Assembly (NCBI GenBank): GCA_947168335.1
Contig: CAMVLM010000024.1
Location: 1-35,316 of the forward strand
DNA from: an uncultured Butyrivibrio sp.
GTDB taxonomy: Bacteria; Bacillota; Clostridia; Lachnospirales; Lachnospiraceae
DNA length: 35,316 nucleotides
Direction of reading: 5' to 3'
Below, piece after piece: positions 32,122-35,316 of this stretch (position 1 is the first letter of the stretch; each line of letters starts with the position of its first letter). The translations under genes were made by a program, and so were the position numbers. The notes under the pieces were generated by a model. It was not told the origin of the DNA. It saw only the letters and a list, made by a program, of their open reading frames with translations, and did no database searches.

Positions 32122-32151
32122 TTGCGTATAAAAAAGCGTGCATGCTATAAT
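32122..32151 (+). promoter_or_regulatory. Promoter of the butyrate operon
   Basis: TTGCGT (32122-32127), an 18-bp spacer, then a perfect TATAAT (32146-32151) with an extended -10 TGC. The leader is about 75 bases. Confidence 0.7.
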
Positions 32152-32202
32152 ATATTCGTTGTGACAAAAAAATAACAAGCAACAAAATAATCATAATTTA
32201 GC

Positions 32203-32214
32203 GGACTTAAGTCC
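32203..32214. promoter_or_regulatory. Perfect 12-bp palindrome in the thl leader
   Basis: GGACTTAAGTCC lies just before the GGAGG of thl (32221-32225), within the transcribed leader. It could be an operator; as a loop-free dyad it is unlikely to be an RNA hairpin of note. Confidence 0.35.
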
Positions 32215-32233
32215 CGAAACGGAGGTAGCATCT

Positions 32234-33412
32234 ATGGCACAGAAGGTAGTATTGGCAGGCGCTTGCAGAACTGCGATCGGTAAGATGGGTGGAGCACTTT
32301 CAAACACACCGGCAGCAGATTTGGGCTCTATTGTTATCAAGGAGGCATTGAACAGAGCAGGCGTTAAGCCGGAGCAGGTTGACGAGGTTCTTATGGGCTG
32401 CGTTATCCAGGCAGGTCTCGGACAGAACGTTGCACGTCAGGCATCAATCAAGGCAGGTCTTCCTGTTGAGGTTCCTGCAGTTACTATCAATGTAGTATGT
32501 GGTTCAGGTCTTAACTGCGTAAACATGGCAGCAGAGATGATCAGATCTGGCGATGCTGATATTGTTGTAGCAGGTGGTATGGAGAACATGTCAATGGCTC
32601 CTTTCGCACTTGACAAGGCTCGTTTCGGTTATCGTATGAATAACGGCGTATTAAAGGATTGCATGGTCAACGATGCACTTTGGGATGCGTTCAACGATTA
32701 CCACATGATCCAGACAGCTGATAATGTAGCAGCACAGTGGAAGCTTACAAGAGAAGAACTTGATGAGTTCGCTCTTAACAGTCAGCAGAAGACAGAAGCA
32801 GCTCAGAAGGCTGGAAAGTTCAAGGATGAGATCGTTCCTGTAGAGGTTAAGGTTAAGAAGGATACAGTTGTATTCGATACTGATGAAGGCCCTCGTCCTG
32901 GTTCAACAATTGAAGGACTTGCAAAGCTTCGTCCTATCAATAAGGATGGTGTTACTACAGCTGGTAACGCATCAGGTATCAACGACGGTGCAGCAGCAAT
33001 CGTTGTAATGAGCGAAGAGAAGGCTAAGGAGCTTGGTGTTAAGCCTATGGCTACATGGGTAGCTGGAGCTCTTGGCGGTGTTGATCCTTCAATCATGGGT
33101 GTTGGCCCTGTTGCAGCAACAAAGAAGGTTCTTGATCGCACAGGTCTTAAGATCGAGGATATCGATATTTACGAAGCAAACGAAGCTTTCGCAGCACAGT
33201 CTGTAGCTGTTGGTAAGGATCTTGGCTTCGACCTTTCAAAACTTAATGTAAACGGTGGCGCTATTGCACTTGGCCACCCCGTAGGAGCATCAGGATGCCG
33301 TATCCTTGTTACTCTTCTTCACGAGATGCAGAGATCTGATAAGAAGCGTGGTCTTGCTACACTTTGTATCGGTGGTGGAATGGGTTGTGCTACTATCGTT
33401 GAGCGCGACTAA
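32234..33412 (+). CDS. thl: Acetyl-CoA acetyltransferase (thiolase)
   Basis: This enzyme condenses two acetyl-CoA to acetoacetyl-CoA, the first step of butyrate synthesis. The 392-residue sequence carries the full catalytic set at the classical positions: C89 in NVVCGSG, H348 in LGHPVGASG and C378 in CIGGGMGC, plus NEAFAAQ. It has GGAGG 8 bases upstream and a strong extended -10 promoter. Codons such as CGT, GCT, CTT and GTT are favoured, with far fewer AGA than in neighbouring genes, pointing to very high expression. It heads thl-crt-hbd, as in the known Butyrivibrio cluster (thl, crt, hbd, bcd, etfB, etfA). Confidence 0.97.
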   Translation: MAQKVVLAGACRTAIGKMGGALSNTPAADLGSIVIKEALNRAGVKPEQVDEVLMGCVIQAGLGQNVARQASIKAGLPVEVPAVTINVVCGSGLNCVNMAAEMIRSGDADIVVAGGMENMSMAPFALDKARFGYRMNNGVLKDCMVNDALWDAFNDYHMIQTADNVAAQWKLTREELDEFALNSQQKTEAAQKAGKFKDEIVPVEVKVKKDTVVFDTDEGPRPGSTIEGLAKLRPINKDGVTTAGNASGINDGAAAIVVMSEEKAKELGVKPMATWVAGALGGVDPSIMGVGPVAATKKVLDRTGLKIEDIDIYEANEAFAAQSVAVGKDLGFDLSKLNVNGGAIALGHPVGASGCRILVTLLHEMQRSDKKRGLATLCIGGGMGCATIVERD

Positions 33413-33413
33413 G

Positions 33414-33453
33414 GTAATCACACGGTCAGGCTTTTATGAGTCTGGTGTACTAC
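33414..33453 (+). repeat. Intergenic element, copy 1 (after thl)
   Basis: Begins GTAATCAC immediately after the thl stop and ends CTGGTGTACTAC, with a short imperfect stem between (ACAC...CAGGC against GTCTGGTGT). The same two blocks recur after crt at 34390-34426. Confidence 0.5.
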
Positions 33454-33468
33454 CAAATTAAATACATA

Positions 33469-33500
33469 AAGCGCTGTAAGAGCAAAATCTTACGGCGCTT
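33469..33500 (+). terminator. Hairpin between thl and crt (attenuator or RNA-processing site)
   Basis: AAGCGCTGTAAGA pairs with TCTTACGGCGCTT (one G-T pair) around a 6-nt loop, with only a weak T tract (ATTGCACGTTTT). No new promoter was picked out before crt, so partial termination or transcript processing that makes thl more abundant than crt is plausible. Confidence 0.5.
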
Positions 33501-33590
33501 ATTGCACGTTTTAATGAATATCTTGGAGTTTTAGCTCTGATTAAGAATTCAGTACTATACTTCATAGAAAAATATAAGGAGGCAAAGAAA

Positions 33591-34385
33591 ATGGGATTTG
33601 TAAATGTTGAAGTTAAGGATAAAATTGCAGTCCTTACAATCAACCGTCCTGAGGCACTCAATGCTCTTAACAGCCAGGTTCTTGATGACCTTAACGCTGC
33701 TCTTGACAGCATTGATGTTAACACAGTAAGAGCTCTTGTTCTTACAGGTGCAGGAGAGAAGTCATTCGTAGCAGGTGCAGACATCGGAGAGATGAGCACA
33801 CTTACTAAGGCAGAAGGTGAGGCTTTTGGTAAGAAGGGTAATGATGTATTCAGAAAGCTTGAAACATTCCCTATTCCTACAATCGCAGCAGTAAACGGCT
33901 TTGCTCTTGGTGGTGGCTGCGAGATTTCTATGAGCTGTGATATTCGTATCTGCTCAGATAACGCTATGTTTGGACAGCCTGAAGTTGGTCTTGGAATTAC
34001 TCCCGGTTTCGGCGGCACACAGAGACTTGCTCGTCTTATCGGTGCAGGCATGGCTAAGCAGCTTATTTACACAGCACGCAACATCAAGGCTGACGAGGCA
34101 TTCAGAGTCGGTCTTGTTAATGCAGTATATACACAGGAAGAGCTTCTTCCTGCAGCTGAGAAGATGGCAAACACAATTGCAGCACAGGCTCCTATCGCAG
34201 TTCGTGCCTGCAAGAAGGCTATAAATGAAGGACTTCAGCTTGATATCGATAAGGCTATCGAGCTTGAGGAGAAGATCTTCGGCGATTGTTTCGAGACAGA
34301 AGATCAGCGTGAAGGTATGGCAAACTTCCTTCGTAAAAAGGATGATCCTAAGAAGGTTAAGGTTGTTGACTTCCAGAACAAGTAA
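33591..34385 (+). CDS. crt: 3-hydroxybutyryl-CoA dehydratase (crotonase)
   Basis: An enoyl-CoA hydratase family enzyme of 264 residues that dehydrates 3-hydroxybutyryl-CoA to crotonyl-CoA in butyrate synthesis. Features: the oxyanion-hole segment FVAGADIGEM, then ALGGGCE with E111 and FGQPEVGLGITPGFGGT with E131, the two catalytic glutamates of the family. GGAGG lies 8 bases before the start. Codon choice is the same highly biased type as thl. The order thl-crt-hbd and the absence of fatty-acid degradation genes favour the biosynthetic crotonase over a beta-oxidation hydratase. Confidence 0.95.
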   Translation: MGFVNVEVKDKIAVLTINRPEALNALNSQVLDDLNAALDSIDVNTVRALVLTGAGEKSFVAGADIGEMSTLTKAEGEAFGKKGNDVFRKLETFPIPTIAAVNGFALGGGCEISMSCDIRICSDNAMFGQPEVGLGITPGFGGTQRLARLIGAGMAKQLIYTARNIKADEAFRVGLVNAVYTQEELLPAAEKMANTIAAQAPIAVRACKKAINEGLQLDIDKAIELEEKIFGDCFETEDQREGMANFLRKKDDPKKVKVVDFQNK

Positions 34386-34389
34386 AAAA

Positions 34390-34426
34390 GTAATCACCTG
34401 GCGGATGAAAGAGCCTGGTGTACTAC
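34390..34426 (+). repeat. Intergenic element, copy 2 (after crt)
   Basis: GTAATCAC ... CCTGGTGTACTAC, resembling 33414-33453. Here CACC-T-GGC pairs with GCC-T-GGTG around a short loop. It lies 5 bases after the crt stop. Confidence 0.5.
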
Positions 34427-34433
34427 TTTATTC

Positions 34434-34459
34434 CTGCGAGGGCTTTGGCCCGAGAGCAG
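34434..34459 (+). other. Hairpin before hbd
   Basis: GGGC/GCCC around TTTG, with an outer CTGC/GCAG separated by small bulges. There is no T tract; it is followed by an AT-rich leader and the AGGAGG of hbd. It may be a stability or processing hairpin in the polycistronic mRNA. Confidence 0.4.
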
Positions 34460-34496
34460 AACTTCAATTATAAAATAATTTTAGGAGGAAATATAA

Positions 34497-35316
34497 ATGA
34501 AGGTAGCAGTAATTGGCGCCGGCACAATGGGTGCAGGTATCGCACAGGCATTTGCACAGACTGAGAGCGTAGAGAAAGTTTATCTTTGCGACATTAAGAC
34601 AGAGTTCGCAGAGGGCGGACTTGCTAAGATCAAGAAGAATCTTGACAAGCAGGTTGCTAAGGGAAAGATGGACCAGGCTAAGGCTGATGGTATCTCTGGT
34701 AAGATCCAGACAGGTCTTAACGATATCTGCTCAGATGCTGATCTCGTAGTTGAGGCAGCTCTTGAGGTTATGGATATCAAGAAGAATCTTTTCAAGGAGC
34801 TTGAAGAGAATATCGTAAAGAATCCTGATTGCATCTTTGCATCTAACACATCATCACTTTCAATCACAGAGATCGGTGCAGGACTTCCTAAGCCGGTTAT
34901 CGGTATGCACTTCTTCAATCCCGCTCCTGTAATGAAGCTGGTTGAGGTTATCCAGGGTGCAAACACACCTGATGCTGATGTTGAGAAGATCAAGAAGATC
35001 TCTGAGGATCTTGGTAAGACTCCTGTACAGGTTAACGAGGCAGCTGGTTTCGTTGTAAACCGTATCCTTGTTCCTATGATCAACGAAGGTATCTTCGTAT
35101 ATTCAGAAGGTGTTGCTGATATTCAGGGTGTTGATACAGCTATGAAGCTTGGATGCAACCATCCTATGGGACCCCTTGAACTCGGTGACTACATTGGTCT
35201 TGATATCGTTCTTGCTATCATGGATGTTCTCTATGCAGAGACCGGTGATTCCAAGTATCGTGCTTGCCCTCTTCTTCGTAAGATGGTTCGTGGTAAGAAG
35301 CTTGGTGTTAAGACAG
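34497..35316 (+). CDS. hbd: 3-hydroxybutyryl-CoA dehydrogenase (partial, runs off the window)
   Basis: Reduces acetoacetyl-CoA to 3-hydroxybutyryl-CoA with NAD(P)H. 273 residues are visible; clostridial Hbd is about 282, so only the last few (the GFYDY end) are cut off. The N-terminal Rossmann motif is [10 protein letters not shown], followed by [35 protein letters not shown] with H138, VVNRIL with N188, and [13 protein letters not shown]138 and N188 are at the family positions. AGGAGG lies 8 bases before ATG. bcd and etfBA are expected next, beyond the window. Confidence 0.96.
   Translation, partial: MKVAVIGAGTMGAGIAQAFAQTESVEKVYLCDIKTEFAEGGLAKIKKNLDKQVAKGKMDQAKADGISGKIQTGLNDICSDADLVVEAALEVMDIKKNLFKELEENIVKNPDCIFASNTSSLSITEIGAGLPKPVIGMHFFNPAPVMKLVEVIQGANTPDADVEKIKKISEDLGKTPVQVNEAAGFVVNRILVPMINEGIFVYSEGVADIQGVDTAMKLGCNHPMGPLELGDYIGLDIVLAIMDVLYAETGDSKYRACPLLRKMVRGKKLGVKT

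Overview
The window looks like chromosomal DNA of a butyrate-forming Lachnospiraceae bacterium, most likely Butyrivibrio or Pseudobutyrivibrio. This is inferred from the thl-crt-hbd gene order, the low-GC Gram-positive style of promoters and GGAGG ribosome sites, the long-form HPF, and the many hybrid kinases, GGDEF/EAL proteins and MBG/SH3b/NlpC cell-surface proteins. No database search was possible, so names rest on motifs read by eye.

Layout. (1) 79-2932: a tRNA-Thr(GGT) gene carries a small decayed genomic island. A 23-bp copy of the tRNA 3' end (189-211) recurs at 2860-2882. Between the copies lie a tyrosine-integrase C-terminal remnant, paired AGTGGTC repeats near both ends, an unknown gene interrupted by an in-frame TAG, and a ParE/RelE-type toxin-antitoxin pair. 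(2) 3348-8979: a four-gene cassette encodes a 7TM EAL phosphodiesterase, an unknown protein, an Mbeg1-like hydrolase and an EcsC-family protein. (3) 9105-15379: a phosphorelay of two membrane hybrid kinases and a double-receiver regulator; the second kinase contains a DegV (fatty-acid-binding fold) domain and an HPt domain. (4) 15430-19995: a 43-residue lipoprotein overlooked by length cut-offs, an XRE-receiver fusion regulator, a LytS-type kinase, and a repeat-rich MBG surface protein with a small partner.

(5) 20026-25490: a tightly packed housekeeping/signalling operon: endonuclease III, a CmpB-type membrane protein, a 7TM diguanylate cyclase, an M18 aminopeptidase and an SseB-domain protein. 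(6) 25528-27631: a strong promoter drives a protein with four 29-residue MshEN-like repeats joined to a CheX-like domain, then CheY and a divergent Lgt. (7) 27655-31729: a convergent SDR reductase (EF-P 5-aminopentanone reductase type), thioredoxin reductase, an SH3b-NlpC/P60 cell-wall hydrolase, and the ribosome hibernation factor on the minus strand. (8) 31730-35316: a 504-bp intergenic region with five DnaA-box-like 9-mers in one orientation, then the butyrate operon thl, crt, hbd (hbd cut by the window end), whose intergenic gaps carry a repeated hairpin element.

Together the genes suggest a cell investing in c-di-GMP signalling (one 7TM cyclase, one 7TM phosphodiesterase, one candidate c-di-GMP receptor linked to CheX/CheY) and in envelope sensing. 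The strongest candidates for something undescribed are the kinase-receiver-DegV-HPt fusion, the MshEN-like/CheX/CheY unit, and the DnaA-box cluster in front of the butyrate genes.
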